Assembly: GCA_035549075.1 (NCBI GenBank)
Contig: DASZRT010000009.1
Coordinates: forward strand, 221,473 to 285,472
DNA from: DASZFV01 sp035549075
GTDB lineage: Bacteria; Myxococcota_A; Polyangia; Fen-1088
Length of the DNA: 64,000 bases
Reading direction: 5' to 3'
Under the pieces are notes generated by a model. That model saw only the letters and a program-made list of their open reading frames with translations, was not told the origin of the DNA and searched no databases. Below are positions 42,463 to 52,404 of this stretch, in pieces. Each line of letters opens with the position of its first letter. Position 1 is the stretch's first letter. A program made the position numbers and the translations under genes.

Positions 42463-42475
42463 TCGTCAACGTCCA

Positions 42476-42501
42476 ATCGTCAACCAGCTCTTGTTGACGA
42501 T
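42476..42501 (+). terminator. Hairpin downstream of pgeF
   Basis: ATCGTCAAC, 8-base loop, GTTGACGAT is a perfect 9-bp stem 14 bp after the pgeF stop. A third ATCGTCAAC copy is at 42462-42470. No T tract, so termination is uncertain. Confidence 0.45.
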
Positions 42502-42525
42502 ACGAGCCAGGCAAACCCAGCATGG

Positions 42526-42669
42526 ACAAACGTAATCGAAACCGACGACCCCTCAGGAGTCGAGGCATACTGGCATCGTCGATTCGCCGACAAACGATTG
42601 AAGGGCGAATGGTTCTCGCTCACGACCGCCGACGTACGTGCATTCAAGCGATGGAAGCGGATCTTCTAA
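42526..42669 (+). pseudogene. C-terminal relic of a GIY-YIG/T5orf172-like protein
   Basis: A 48-codon frame without a start reads TNVIETDDPSGVEAYWHRRF, ADKRLKGEWFSL, TTADVRAFKRWKRIF and stops at 42667-42669. The EAYWHRRFADKR...GEWF pattern is the C-terminal part of GIY-YIG/T5orf172-type endonuclease-like proteins. N-terminal GIY-YIG half is absent upstream, where only the hairpin repeat lies. The rest of 42463-42733 holds nothing recognisable. Confidence 0.6.
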
Positions 42670-42733
42670 GGTTAGTTGAACGTCGTGCTTGGTAAGAGTC
42701 TGCAGCGAGCGCCTGCCGCTGATCGCCCGGTCG

Positions 42734-44254
42734 TTAGCGCAGAACGACGCCGTACTGGTCGAGGACGTCGCCGGTCACGGCGGCGAGGGCGACCTCGCCT
42801 TCGAGGAGATCGGCGGTCGCGCGCGCGACGCTCTCCTGCGCTTGCTTGAGCTCTTGCTGGCGGAGGAGCACGTCGTTGTTGGTCGACGTGCCGACCTGGA
42901 AGCGCGCCTGCTCGGCGGTGAGGTTGTCCGTGGCGGCGTTGACGGCGACGCGGCCGAAGTCGACGCGCGCGGCGGCGGCGCGGATCTGCGCGGCCATGCG
43001 CGCGACGGTGTCGCGGATCTGGAGCTCGAGGTCGCGCGCGTCGAGCTGCGCGCTGTCGGCCGTGGCGTGCGCGACGTCGGCGGCGCCGCGCGCCGCGCGA
43101 TTCTGGATGGGGAACGAGAACGTGAAGCCGGCCGAGTAGTCGATGTTCGCGGGGTCCTTCGCCTGGGACAAGCCCGTCCGGATTTCGGGGCTGCGGCCGC
43201 CGTCGCCGATCGTGCCGACGAAGTTGAGCTGCGGACGCATCGAATCGAGCGCGACGCGCAGGTCGGTCTGCGACAGCTCGAGGCCCATGCGGATCGACTT
43301 GAGCGCGGGGCTCGCCGCGATCGCGCGGTCGGTCTCGGCGTCGACGTCGACGTCGAGCCGCGTGTCCGTGAAGCCGTCGGCGGCGGCGTAGCCCGCGAAG
43401 GCGCGCGGCACGCCGGCGCCCATGAGGCGCTGCAGGTCGAGCGCGCGCCCCGTGAGCGCCTGCACGGCGCTGGCCTCGCCCTGCTGCGCCGTCGCGATGG
43501 CGCGCTTGAGCGACGCCGCCGCGAGATCGCCGAGCTTGCCGACCTTGATCTGCTCTTCGGTCGTGCGCAGCTGCTCGCGCGCGAGCGACTCCGAGAAGCG
43601 CTGGATCTCGAGGTCCTGCGTCTCGTAGGCCAGCTCCCAGTAGGCGATGATCGTGTCGCGGATCGTGTTGGCCGCCTGCGCCTGCCGGTTGAGCAGCGCG
43701 AGATCGCGGCTCACGCGCGCTTTGTAGAGGTTCGCTTCCGTGATCTCGCGCCCGAACCCGCGCAACAGCGGCTGCGTGAACGTGAGGTTCGCCGAGGGCG
43801 AGTAGATCGGGCACGAGCTCAGCATCGCCGTGCCGACCTGACCGCACGTGAGCGCCGTCGACGACTTCACGCCCCGGCCTTGCAGCGCGAGCGTGAGGTT
43901 GCCGCCCGACTCGAGCGCGCGCGACAACGACAGATCGAAGACGCCCGAGTTGGTGCTCCCGCCGCCGACGTCGCCCGCGTGCAGCGGCGGGCTCACGTTG
44001 TGCGAGAACGTGCCGTCGGCCGCGAGCACGACGTCGAACGCGCCCAGCGCGCCGACGACGCCGCCCTCGGCCGAGCGCAGCGCGACGTTCTGCTTCAACA
44101 ACGTCACGTTGCCGGCGACGGCGCGGACGATCGCGTCGTGCAGTGAAATCGGCGTGGGTGGCGGCGCCGCGGGCGCGTCGGCGCGCGCGACGGACGCGCC
44201 CGCGACGACGACAACGGCGACGAGGACGATCGATCCCCAGGACGTCGCGCGCAT
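42734..44254 (-). CDS. TolC-family outer membrane channel/efflux protein
   Basis: 506 residues from ATG 44254. Signal peptide (IVLVAVVVVAGASVARA), then the paired OEP helical repeats (LHDAIVRAVAGNVTLLKQN; SPALKSIRMGLELSQTDLRVA) and coiled-coil regions with QARFQVGTSTNNDVLLRQQ. Typical role: outer-membrane exit duct of tripartite efflux or type I secretion. No inner-membrane pump or adaptor gene is adjacent, so it may work with distant partners. Divergent from the frameshifted lipoprotein gene at 44300. Confidence 0.9.
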   Translation of the reverse strand: MRATSWGSIVLVAVVVVAGASVARADAPAAPPPTPISLHDAIVRAVAGNVTLLKQNVALRSAEGGVVGALGAFDVVLAADGTFSHNVSPPLHAGDVGGGSTNSGVFDLSLSRALESGGNLTLALQGRGVKSSTALTCGQVGTAMLSSCPIYSPSANLTFTQPLLRGFGREITEANLYKARVSRDLALLNRQAQAANTIRDTIIAYWELAYETQDLEIQRFSESLAREQLRTTEEQIKVGKLGDLAAASLKRAIATAQQGEASAVQALTGRALDLQRLMGAGVPRAFAGYAAADGFTDTRLDVDVDAETDRAIAASPALKSIRMGLELSQTDLRVALDSMRPQLNFVGTIGDGGRSPEIRTGLSQAKDPANIDYSAGFTFSFPIQNRAARGAADVAHATADSAQLDARDLELQIRDTVARMAAQIRAAAARVDFGRVAVNAATDNLTAEQARFQVGTSTNNDVLLRQQELKQAQESVARATADLLEGEVALAAVTGDVLDQYGVVLR

Positions 44255-44299
44255 GAGCGTGGTGATACTACCTCTCCGTTCGGGAGGGTGCTCGCCGGT

Positions 44300-45331
44300 A
44301 TGATGATGGGTGTGATGCGGCGGACGGATCTCGGTGCCATTTTGGCGATCGCCCTCGCGCTCGACGCCTGCGCGGCGCAGGAGCCACCGCCCGCGCGTTC
44401 GCCCGCCGAAGCGGCGGCCGCCGCGGCGACCCCCGGCGCGCTGTTCGCGAGCGAGCAGTTCGACTACGAGTGGCGGCTGGGCGCGGACTGGGAGCTCATG
44501 TCGGCCGAGGCGCTCGAGCTGTCGGACGCGTCCCTCGATCGCGAGGTCGCCGCGGCGCGGCCGCGGTTCGGCTCGTACGACCGCGTCTTGCTCGCCGTGT
44601 CGGAGGTCGACGCGTTCATGTCGTCGCCGGCGGCGCTCGAGACGTATGGCAAGGCGTGGCTCGCCGCACGCTCGATCGCTTCGGCCGCCACGTCGCACGT
44701 GACGTTTCCTCGAGCGCGACGCGATCCGCATCGACGCGCGCTACGGCCACAACCCCGAGCAGTTCCTTTCGCTCCTGCTCTTCGCGCACGGCGGCCGCCG
44801 CTTCGAGGTGCGATGCCTCACGAGCGAGGCGCCCGCGGGCCCGCCCTGCGGCTCGGCGTTCGCGGCCCTCACGGTTCGCGAGCAAGCGCCCGCCGGTCAG
44901 CCGCGCGTGCTCCACCTACAAGAGCCGCGCTTCGGCCTCGCCTTCGACGCGCCCGACGACGAGTGGCTCGCCGTCGGCCCACGCTCGAGCGGCGGGCGTT
45001 CGCAGACGTGGACGTGGACGAAGCGAGGGCGCCGCATCGACCTCTCGATCATCGACTTCCTCGGCAAGGTCGCGATCACCCTCGACGACCTCGCGCGCCG
45101 CACGGGGGCTCGGCTCGGCGTGGGCGCCACCTCCATCAAAGTGACATCTGAGCAACACGTAGGGCGGCCCGTCGCGCGCCTCGTCGTCGAGCGCGGCGCC
45201 AAGGGTCACGAAGAGACCGTCTTCCAACGAAGGGGCACCCTGGTGTTCGCGCTGGCGATCTCCACGCCCGCGCCCGAGCCGGAGCTCGTCGAGCGCGTGC
45301 TCGCCGGTCTGCGGATCGACGACGCGACTCC

Positions 45332-45335
<4 letters not shown>
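44300..45335 (+). pseudogene. Lipoprotein gene with a +1-type frameshift near 44706
   Basis: Frame 2 encodes a lipoprotein start (MRRTDLGAILAIALALDAC) and continues to SAATSHVTF; the same protein carries on in the next frame from LERDAIRIDARYGHNPEQF through 45335. The join is at the run TTTCCTC around 44705-44710, where skipping one base restores one continuous protein of about 345 residues. Either an assembly or sequencing indel, a real mutation, or programmed slippage. The stop overlaps the GTG at 45332 of the BMC-T gene (GTGA), so the two were translationally coupled. Function unknown. Confidence 0.75.
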
Positions 45336-45991
<656 letters not shown>

Positions 45992-46015
45992 GCAAGGTCA
46001 GCAAAGGGAGATCCC

Positions 46016-46306
46016 ATGGCAGACGCGCTCGGAATGATCGAAACCAAAGGATTCGTGGCGATGGTCGAGGCGGCCGACGCCATGGTGAAGGCGGCCAAGG
46101 TCGAGCTCATCGGCTTCGAGAAGATCGGCGGCGGCTTCGTCACGGCCGTCGTGCGCGGCGACGTCGCGGCCGTCAAGGCGGCGACCGAGGCGGGCCAGCG
46201 CGCGGCCGAGCGCGTGGGCGAGCTCGTCGCCGTCCACATCATCCCGCGCCCCCACGTCAACGTCGACCAAGTGCTGCCGCTCGGCCGCACGAATACCACC
46301 GGCTAG
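46016..46306 (+). CDS. Hexameric microcompartment shell protein (BMC-H)
   Basis: 96 residues, single BMC domain: MADALGMIETKGFVAMVEAA, DAMVKAAKVELIGFEKIGGG, VTAVVRGDVAAVKAATEAG and VAVHIIPRPHVNVDQVLPLG. The pore loop reads KIGGGFV, a canonical small-metabolite pore. AAGGGAGA before the ATG is a strong ribosome site, as expected for the main tile of the shell. Very close (from memory) to the H. ochraceum BMC-H used for synthetic shells. A DUF4384-like gene follows after 45 bp. Confidence 0.96.
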   Translation: MADALGMIETKGFVAMVEAADAMVKAAKVELIGFEKIGGGFVTAVVRGDVAAVKAATEAGQRAAERVGELVAVHIIPRPHVNVDQVLPLGRTNTTG

Positions 46307-46351
46307 CAGGCAATTTCCGACTGGACCAAACGCACGCTGATCCTCGTCGGC

Positions 46352-46807
46352 GTGCTCGCGTTCATCACGGGGCTCGCGTTCCTCGTGGCGCGGCCTTCGC
46401 GCGAGCAGGCGGCGGCGACGCCGTACGTGGGAGAGCGAGGCGCGTCACGCGCGACGGCGTCGGGGCTAGGCGTCGCGTTCACGCGCGCGGGGCAGACGAA
46501 GCCTCTCGCGCCGGGAACGCCGCTCGCCGCGGGCGATCGCTTGCGCTTCACGGTGCGCGCCGAACGCTCGCGGCACTTGCTCGTGCGGCTGCGCGACGGC
46601 GCCGGCGCGGCGACGACGATTTTTCCGACCGACGACGCGGGCGCGTCGGCGCCGGTTCAGCCGGGCGAGACGCTGCCCGCGACGCCGATCGTCGGCGCCG
46701 GCGCGGGCAAGGTCGTCGTCACGGCGATCTTCGCCGACCACCCGTTCGCGCTCGACGGCGACCACGCGGACACCGAAGAGGTGGACCTCGTCATGGAGAA
46801 GGAGTAG
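46352..46807 (+). CDS. DUF4384-like membrane-anchored protein
   Basis: About 150-165 residues: an N-terminal hydrophobic segment and a beta-rich domain (GDRLRFTVRAERSRHLLVRL, TIFPTDDAGASAPVQPGETL, VVVTAIFADHPFALDG), similar to DUF4384 domains. From GTG 46352 the membrane segment is short; the frame is open back to the BMC-H stop and an ATT at 46313 would give SDWTKRTLILVGVLAFITG, a more complete helix. Which start is used is open. It is directly behind BMC-H on the same strand, but no known link to microcompartments exists. Confidence 0.65.
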   Translation: MLAFITGLAFLVARPSREQAAATPYVGERGASRATASGLGVAFTRAGQTKPLAPGTPLAAGDRLRFTVRAERSRHLLVRLRDGAGAATTIFPTDDAGASAPVQPGETLPATPIVGAGAGKVVVTAIFADHPFALDGDHADTEEVDLVMEKE

Positions 46808-47312
46808 CGGGCGGAGGCGCAGCCGGCGGCGGCCAAACGGGCGGCGGCGCGCCGTAGGGCGGTAGGCCGTAAGGCGGAGGCAACACTTGAGCGTGCGCGA
46901 TCTCGAGGGCGCGCTCGCCTTGCGCTTCACGACAGCTCGCGACGGCGTGGTAGCCGTAGATCGCCGACGCCGCGTCGAGCGCGGCGATGAGCGCCGTCAC
47001 GCCGATCGCGACGTTGCGCTCACGCCGACGGTCGGCTTGCTGCGACGGCGTGTCGTTGACGACGTCGGGGTCCTTCGCGGAAACCTGCCCCAAGAGCGAC
47101 AGTGAGTAGATGCCCGTGCCGATCGTGTCGAGCACGGGCGGCGCCAGGCTCGAGCCGCACGAGAACGTCGCGCGGCGGGCGTGATCGTCGGGCGCGCCCT
47201 CGCTGAAGAGAAACGAGCACCCGGGCGCCGCCGCGACCATCAGCCACACGAACGCGGCGCGCGTGCCGGTGGCGTTCGCCGGGCGTCTGTTGTCTGATGG
47301 CGCTCGGCCCAT
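46791..47312 (-). CDS. Putative lipoprotein with Pro-rich tail (173 aa)
   Basis: ATG 47312. The N-terminal region AFVWLMVAAAPGCSFLF could hold a lipobox after a long basic lead; then one membrane-like segment (NVAIGVTALIAALDAASAIYG), a CxxAQGE stretch and a Pro-rich tail (PPPYGLPPYGAPPPVWPP). Overlaps the end of the converging DUF4384-like gene by 17 bp and shares start bases with the divergent CPBP gene (CATG). Function unknown; similar small two-part lipoproteins are common in this genome type. Confidence 0.6.
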   Translation of the reverse strand: MGRAPSDNRRPANATGTRAAFVWLMVAAAPGCSFLFSEGAPDDHARRATFSCGSSLAPPVLDTIGTGIYSLSLLGQVSAKDPDVVNDTPSQQADRRRERNVAIGVTALIAALDAASAIYGYHAVASCREAQGERALEIAHAQVLPPPYGLPPYGAPPPVWPPPAAPPPATPSP

Positions 47313-48633
47313 GCCCGTCGCCCAGTGTAGGCACGATGCGCGCCGACGGAAAGCGCGAGGACTCGGAGCTGCGCTGATCGTCGTCATGGCGCTCGCCGCG
47401 GCGCCCGCGCGCGCGCAAGTCGCGTCCAACCCGATGACGGCGCCCGTGCCGCCCGAGCTGCTCGCGCGCGCCGCTTCGTTCGACGTGGGCGCGCGCCTCG
47501 AGGCGCTCGTCTCGCTGCAAGCGCTCGCGACGCCCGCCGCCGAGCAGCTGACGCTCGTCATGCTTCAGCACGACTACGAGCCGCGCGTACGCGCCGCCGC
47601 CGCGACGACGCTCGGCGCCTCGCACGACCCGAGCTTCCTCGACCCGCTCGCCTACGCGGCCGCCGCCGATCTCGACGGCGGCGTGCGCGAGGCCGCGGCC
47701 GCCGCGCACGCCGCGCTCTTGCCGTTTTCGCGACGACCGAAGGCGGCCGCCGGCTTCTCGGCGCTGTGCCCGGGCTGCGGCTACTTCTACCTCGGACAAC
47801 CGCAACGAGCGCTCGCGTACCTCGGCGGAGGCGTCGCGCTCGGCCTCGCCGCGTGGGTCGCGATCGATCGCCACACCGACGCCTTCGGCAATACGCAGGA
47901 GTACGACGATCGCGCGACGCCGTTCTTGATGGCGATCCAGAACCTGTGGCTCTACGGCATCTTCGCGAGCTACCGCGACGCACGCCTCGCGCGCGGCGAT
48001 CTCGACGCGCGCTACCCCGTCGCGCGCGACCAGCTCGGCGAGCTGCTGATCGCGCCCTTCAACCCGAAGGTGCTCAAGAGCCCGTTCGTGTGGGCTGGTC
48101 TGCCGGCGCTGCTCGGCGGCGCGTTCGGCCTCGGATACCTCGCGTCGCGCGTCACCGGCGACGGGGCGACGTCGATGACGCGCCACCTCGGCGATCCGCC
48201 CGGCGGCGTGCAGTTCTTCGGGAAGCGCTACTCGACGGGCACCGGCTTCGCGCTCGGCGAGACCTACAACCTGGGCCTCTTCCTGCCCGTCGGCGTCGGC
48301 GAAGAGTCCACCTTCCGCGGCGTCATCCAAGCCGGCCTCATGGAGACGTCGCTCGACGAGTGGGGCGGCTGGGTCGTCGGCTCGCTCATCTTCGGCGCGC
48401 TGCACACGTTCAACTTCGTCGGCGAGGAGAACGGCCTGCGCACCGCCGCGCTCGCCGTCCCCTACATCACGCTCACGGGCAGCTACCTCGGCTACGTCTA
48501 CATTCGCAAGCACGAGTCGCTCGCGACGGGCGTCGCCATCCACTTCTGGTACGACTTCCTGCTCTCGACCGCCGACTTCATCGCCGACCCCGACCACCAG
48601 CCCTTCGTCATGCGCTTCGGCATGCCGTTCTGA
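47311..48633 (+). CDS. HEAT-repeat and CPBP-type intramembrane protease-like protein
   Basis: About 440 residues from ATG 47311 (a later start near 47386 also possible). Signal-like helix (LIVVMALAAAPARA), HEAT-like repeats (RVRAAAATTLGASHDPSFLD, GGVREAAAAAHAAL), a Gly-rich CPGCGYFYLGQPQRALAYL segment with several membrane helices, and near the C-terminus the CPBP motifs GEESTFRGVIQ and LIFGALHTFNF, then ATGVAIHFWYDF. CPBP family proteins are putative intramembrane proteases of the CAAX type and immunity or protein-quality factors. Divergent from the lipoprotein gene with overlapping start codons. Confidence 0.82.
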   Translation: MPVAQCRHDARRRKARGLGAALIVVMALAAAPARAQVASNPMTAPVPPELLARAASFDVGARLEALVSLQALATPAAEQLTLVMLQHDYEPRVRAAAATTLGASHDPSFLDPLAYAAAADLDGGVREAAAAAHAALLPFSRRPKAAAGFSALCPGCGYFYLGQPQRALAYLGGGVALGLAAWVAIDRHTDAFGNTQEYDDRATPFLMAIQNLWLYGIFASYRDARLARGDLDARYPVARDQLGELLIAPFNPKVLKSPFVWAGLPALLGGAFGLGYLASRVTGDGATSMTRHLGDPPGGVQFFGKRYSTGTGFALGETYNLGLFLPVGVGEESTFRGVIQAGLMETSLDEWGGWVVGSLIFGALHTFNFVGEENGLRTAALAVPYITLTGSYLGYVYIRKHESLATGVAIHFWYDFLLSTADFIADPDHQPFVMRFGMPF

Positions 48634-48676
48634 AGACACGTTGATGCACTGATGCAGCCATGCTACATCTTGATGC

Positions 48677-48985
48677 GTGCGCACGACGGTCAACATCCCC
48701 GACGGCCTGCTCGAGCAGGCCAAGCGGGCCGCTGACCGCGAAGGGGGCACGTTGAGCGACGTCGTCGAGCGCGCGCTGCGCGACCACCTGCTGCGGCGCG
48801 GGCCCCGCTCGTCCGACGAGCCCTTTCGGCTCACGACTTTCGGGAAGGGCGGCCTGCGGCCCGGAGTCTCGTTCGACCGTTTGAAGGACTTCGCCGACGA
48901 CGAAGACGCCGCCCGCGTCCTTCGCGGAACTTCCGATCGTGCCGCCGAAGAGGACGGCGCCGACGATGCTCCTCCCCGACGTTAA
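48677..48985 (+). CDS. Ribbon-helix-helix antitoxin (second VapB-like)
   Basis: 102 residues. RTTVNIPDGLLEQAKRAADR plus GGTLSDVVERALRDHLLRR is the usual RHH strand-helix-helix of VapB antitoxins, followed by a toxin-neutralising tail (DEPFRLTTFGKGGLRPGVSF). GTG 48677. It overlaps the toxin gene by 20 bp, indicating coupled translation. It lies between BMC clusters in what may be an acquired insert. Confidence 0.82.
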   Translation: MRTTVNIPDGLLEQAKRAADREGGTLSDVVERALRDHLLRRGPRSSDEPFRLTTFGKGGLRPGVSFDRLKDFADDEDAARVLRGTSDRAAEEDGADDAPPRR

Positions 48986-49400
48986 CGTCCTCGTCTTCGC
49001 CCACCGGAAAGACGCCGACGACCACGCGAACTACGCCGCGTGGGTGAGACGCCTCGCCGAGGGGCCCGCGCCGTTCGCGCTCTCCGAGCTCGTGCTCGCT
49101 GGGTTCCTGCGGCTCGTCACCAACGCGCGCGTCTTCCGCGAGCCGACGCCGCCCGAGGTCGCGCTCGACTTCGTCGATCGGCTGCTCGCCCGCCCCGGGT
49201 GCCGCGTCGTGCGGCCGGGCGAGCGGCACTTCGAGATCTTCCGCCGCCTCTACCGGGCGACGGGCGCGCGCGGCGCGTTCGTCGCCGACGTCCAGCACGC
49301 CGCCGTCGCGATCGAGCACGGCTGCGAGTGGGTCACCTGCGACGGCGACTTCGCGCGCATCCCCGAGTTGCGCTGGCGGCACCCGCTCGCGCCGCGCTGA
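48966..49400 (+). CDS. PIN-domain toxin (second VapC-like)
   Basis: 144 residues from ATG 48966. MLLPDVNVLVFAHRKDADDH carries the first Asp, FALSELVLAGFLRLVT an acidic partner, and FVADVQHAAVAIEHGCEWVT plus CDGDFARIP the last acidic residues. Related to the VapC subgroup with HxNYxxW-like segment (HANYAAWVRRL). RNase toxin by family. Converges on mutH with 9 bp between stops. Confidence 0.85.
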   Translation: MLLPDVNVLVFAHRKDADDHANYAAWVRRLAEGPAPFALSELVLAGFLRLVTNARVFREPTPPEVALDFVDRLLARPGCRVVRPGERHFEIFRRLYRATGARGAFVADVQHAAVAIEHGCEWVTCDGDFARIPELRWRHPLAPR

Positions 49401-49409
49401 CGCGCGCCC

Positions 49410-50087
49410 TCAGCGCGCGCCGGCGAGGATCGCGGCGACGAAGGTCGGGCGCAGGTAGAAGCCGTGCTTGCCGACGCGCGTGGCCTCGCCGCGCTCGTCG
49501 TAGGCGTCGCGCGTGTCGGCGGCGTTCTTGCCCTTGGGGCGCACCTGCATGACGACGCCGAGGTGGCCGGTGATGGCGCTGGCGCGGCCGCGGCGAAAGT
49601 ACTCGCGGGCGAACAGCTCGAAGTCGGCGCGCAGCTGGCGCTCTTGCTCGACGTCGGGCGACCACAGGCACACGCCGGCCACGCGGCGCTCACCGACCGA
49701 GCGCGCGCCCGGCGGCACCTCGAGCGCGACGAACAACACGCGCGCGAGCTTGCGGCGCACGTAGCTGTCGGCCCACGACTCGGCGGCGATCGCGACGGGA
49801 TCGATCTGACAAACGGCCGTCGACTCGATGGGCGCGAGCGCACCCGCAGCGTCGACGGTGACGGGCACGGTCTTGAGCTCGACACCCAGCGCGGCGAAGT
49901 CGGGCCCGCGCGTGCCCGCCGAGGACACGCCCAGCTCTTGTTCGAGGATCTGCCCCGACCAGCCCTTGGTGCGCACGAGGCCCGACGGCACGGGCAGGCC
50001 CAGCCCGTCGGCGAGCTCGCCCAGCTCGACGCCGACGAGCGCGCGTGCGTGCGCGAGCAGCGCCTCGAGCGTTTCGTCGCCTTCCAT
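49410..50087 (-). CDS. mutH: DNA mismatch repair endonuclease MutH
   Basis: 225 residues, full length for MutH (E. coli 229). Catalytic set in order: Asp, Glu and Lys in PDFAALGVELKTVPV (D-x6-E-x-K), Lys in YVRRKLARVLF (equivalent of Lys116). Other conserved segments are KGWSGQILEQELGVSSAG, VCLWSPDVEQERQLRADFEL and ITGHLGVVMQVRPKGKNA, RGFYL-like KHGFYLRPTFVAAIL at the end. Family role: nick the unmethylated strand at hemimethylated GATC after MutS-MutL activation. Start ATG 50087 is divergent from the aldehyde dehydrogenase gene (47 bp). MutH is mostly known from Gammaproteobacteria with Dam methylase, so its presence here stands out. No dam, mutS or mutL is in the window. Confidence 0.95.
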   Translation of the reverse strand: MEGDETLEALLAHARALVGVELGELADGLGLPVPSGLVRTKGWSGQILEQELGVSSAGTRGPDFAALGVELKTVPVTVDAAGALAPIESTAVCQIDPVAIAAESWADSYVRRKLARVLFVALEVPPGARSVGERRVAGVCLWSPDVEQERQLRADFELFAREYFRRGRASAITGHLGVVMQVRPKGKNAADTRDAYDERGEATRVGKHGFYLRPTFVAAILAGAR

Positions 50088-50134
50088 CGTGGGCCCTGAC
50101 CCTGAGGGAAATCCGGGTTAACGTCCAGCCTCCG

Positions 50135-51639
<1,505 letters not shown>

Positions 51640-51640
<1 letters not shown>

Positions 51641-52194
51641 TGGGCGATTCGCTCGCGCTCATTGAAATTGCGTCGATCGCGCGCGGGCACCGCGTGGCCG
51701 ACGCCATGGTCAAGCGCGCGCCCGTCGCGCTCTTGCGCTGCGAGCCCGTGAGCCCGGGCAAGATCCTCGTGCTCGTCGACGGCGACGTCGCGTCGGTCGA
51801 CGAAGCGTTCCGCGCCGGGCGTGACGTCGCGGGAGAGCAAACGCTCGACGCGCTTTTTCTGCCGCAGGCGCACCCGCAGCTGCCGGCCGCGCTGCGCGGC
51901 GAGGCGCGCGCGGGCGATGCGAGCGCCGTCGATGCCCTCGGCGTCGTCGAGACGACGACGGTCGCCGCGACGATCCTCGCCGCCGACGCCGCCTGCAAGG
52001 CCGCCGCCGTGCGCCTCATCGAGATGCAGCTCGCGCGCGGCCTGGGCGGCAAGGCGTACTTCATCGTCACAGGCCCGCTGGCCGAGATCGAAGCCGCCGT
52101 CGAGGCCGCGACGGCCGCGATCGCCGCCGTCGTCTTGTGCGCGACGGAGATCATCGCGGCGCCGCACGAAGATTTGGTCGGCCGTCTGCGTTAG
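51640..52194 (+). CDS. Tandem-domain shell protein (BMC-T, PduT-like)
   Basis: 184 residues from ATG 51640, preceded by an in-frame TTG; the ATG overlaps the aldehyde dehydrogenase stop. Two BMC domains: LALIEIASIARGHRVADAMV, KRAPVALLRCEPVSPGKIL, GDVASVDEAFRAGRDVAGE, then VETTTVAATILAADAACKAA and GKAYFIVTGPLAEIEAAVEA. Order and spacing match PduT. PduT carries a pore Cys holding a [4Fe-4S] cluster (KTICPGK); here that position is Ser (EPVSPGK), so no cluster of that kind is expected. It is closed by a terminator at 52221. Confidence 0.93.
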
Positions 52195-52220
52195 CGCGAC
52201 GCTCAAATAATCCCGCAACG

Positions 52221-52268
52221 AGCGCGGATTGGGAAAACCTCGACGGCTGTCCCAATACCGCGCTTTTT
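52221..52268 (+). terminator. Strong intrinsic terminator after the aldDH/BMC-T operon
   Basis: AGCGCGG-A-TTGGGA pairs with TCCCAA-TA-CCGCGCT across a 15-base loop, followed at once by TTTT and a second run GTTTTT at 52272-52277. It ends the second BMC cluster and isolates it from the esterase gene. Confidence 0.88.
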
Positions 52269-52404
52269 GCGTGTTTTTCCGCTGATTTTCAGCGATCCGG
52301 CCTTTCGCCGATGGGCTGGCGCGTGGGATACTGGACGCCTTGATTGCGAGCCTCGCGCGGTTTTCCGCGAGGTCGTTTCTCCCCCAGTCCAGGAGTCGGT
52401 CCCC

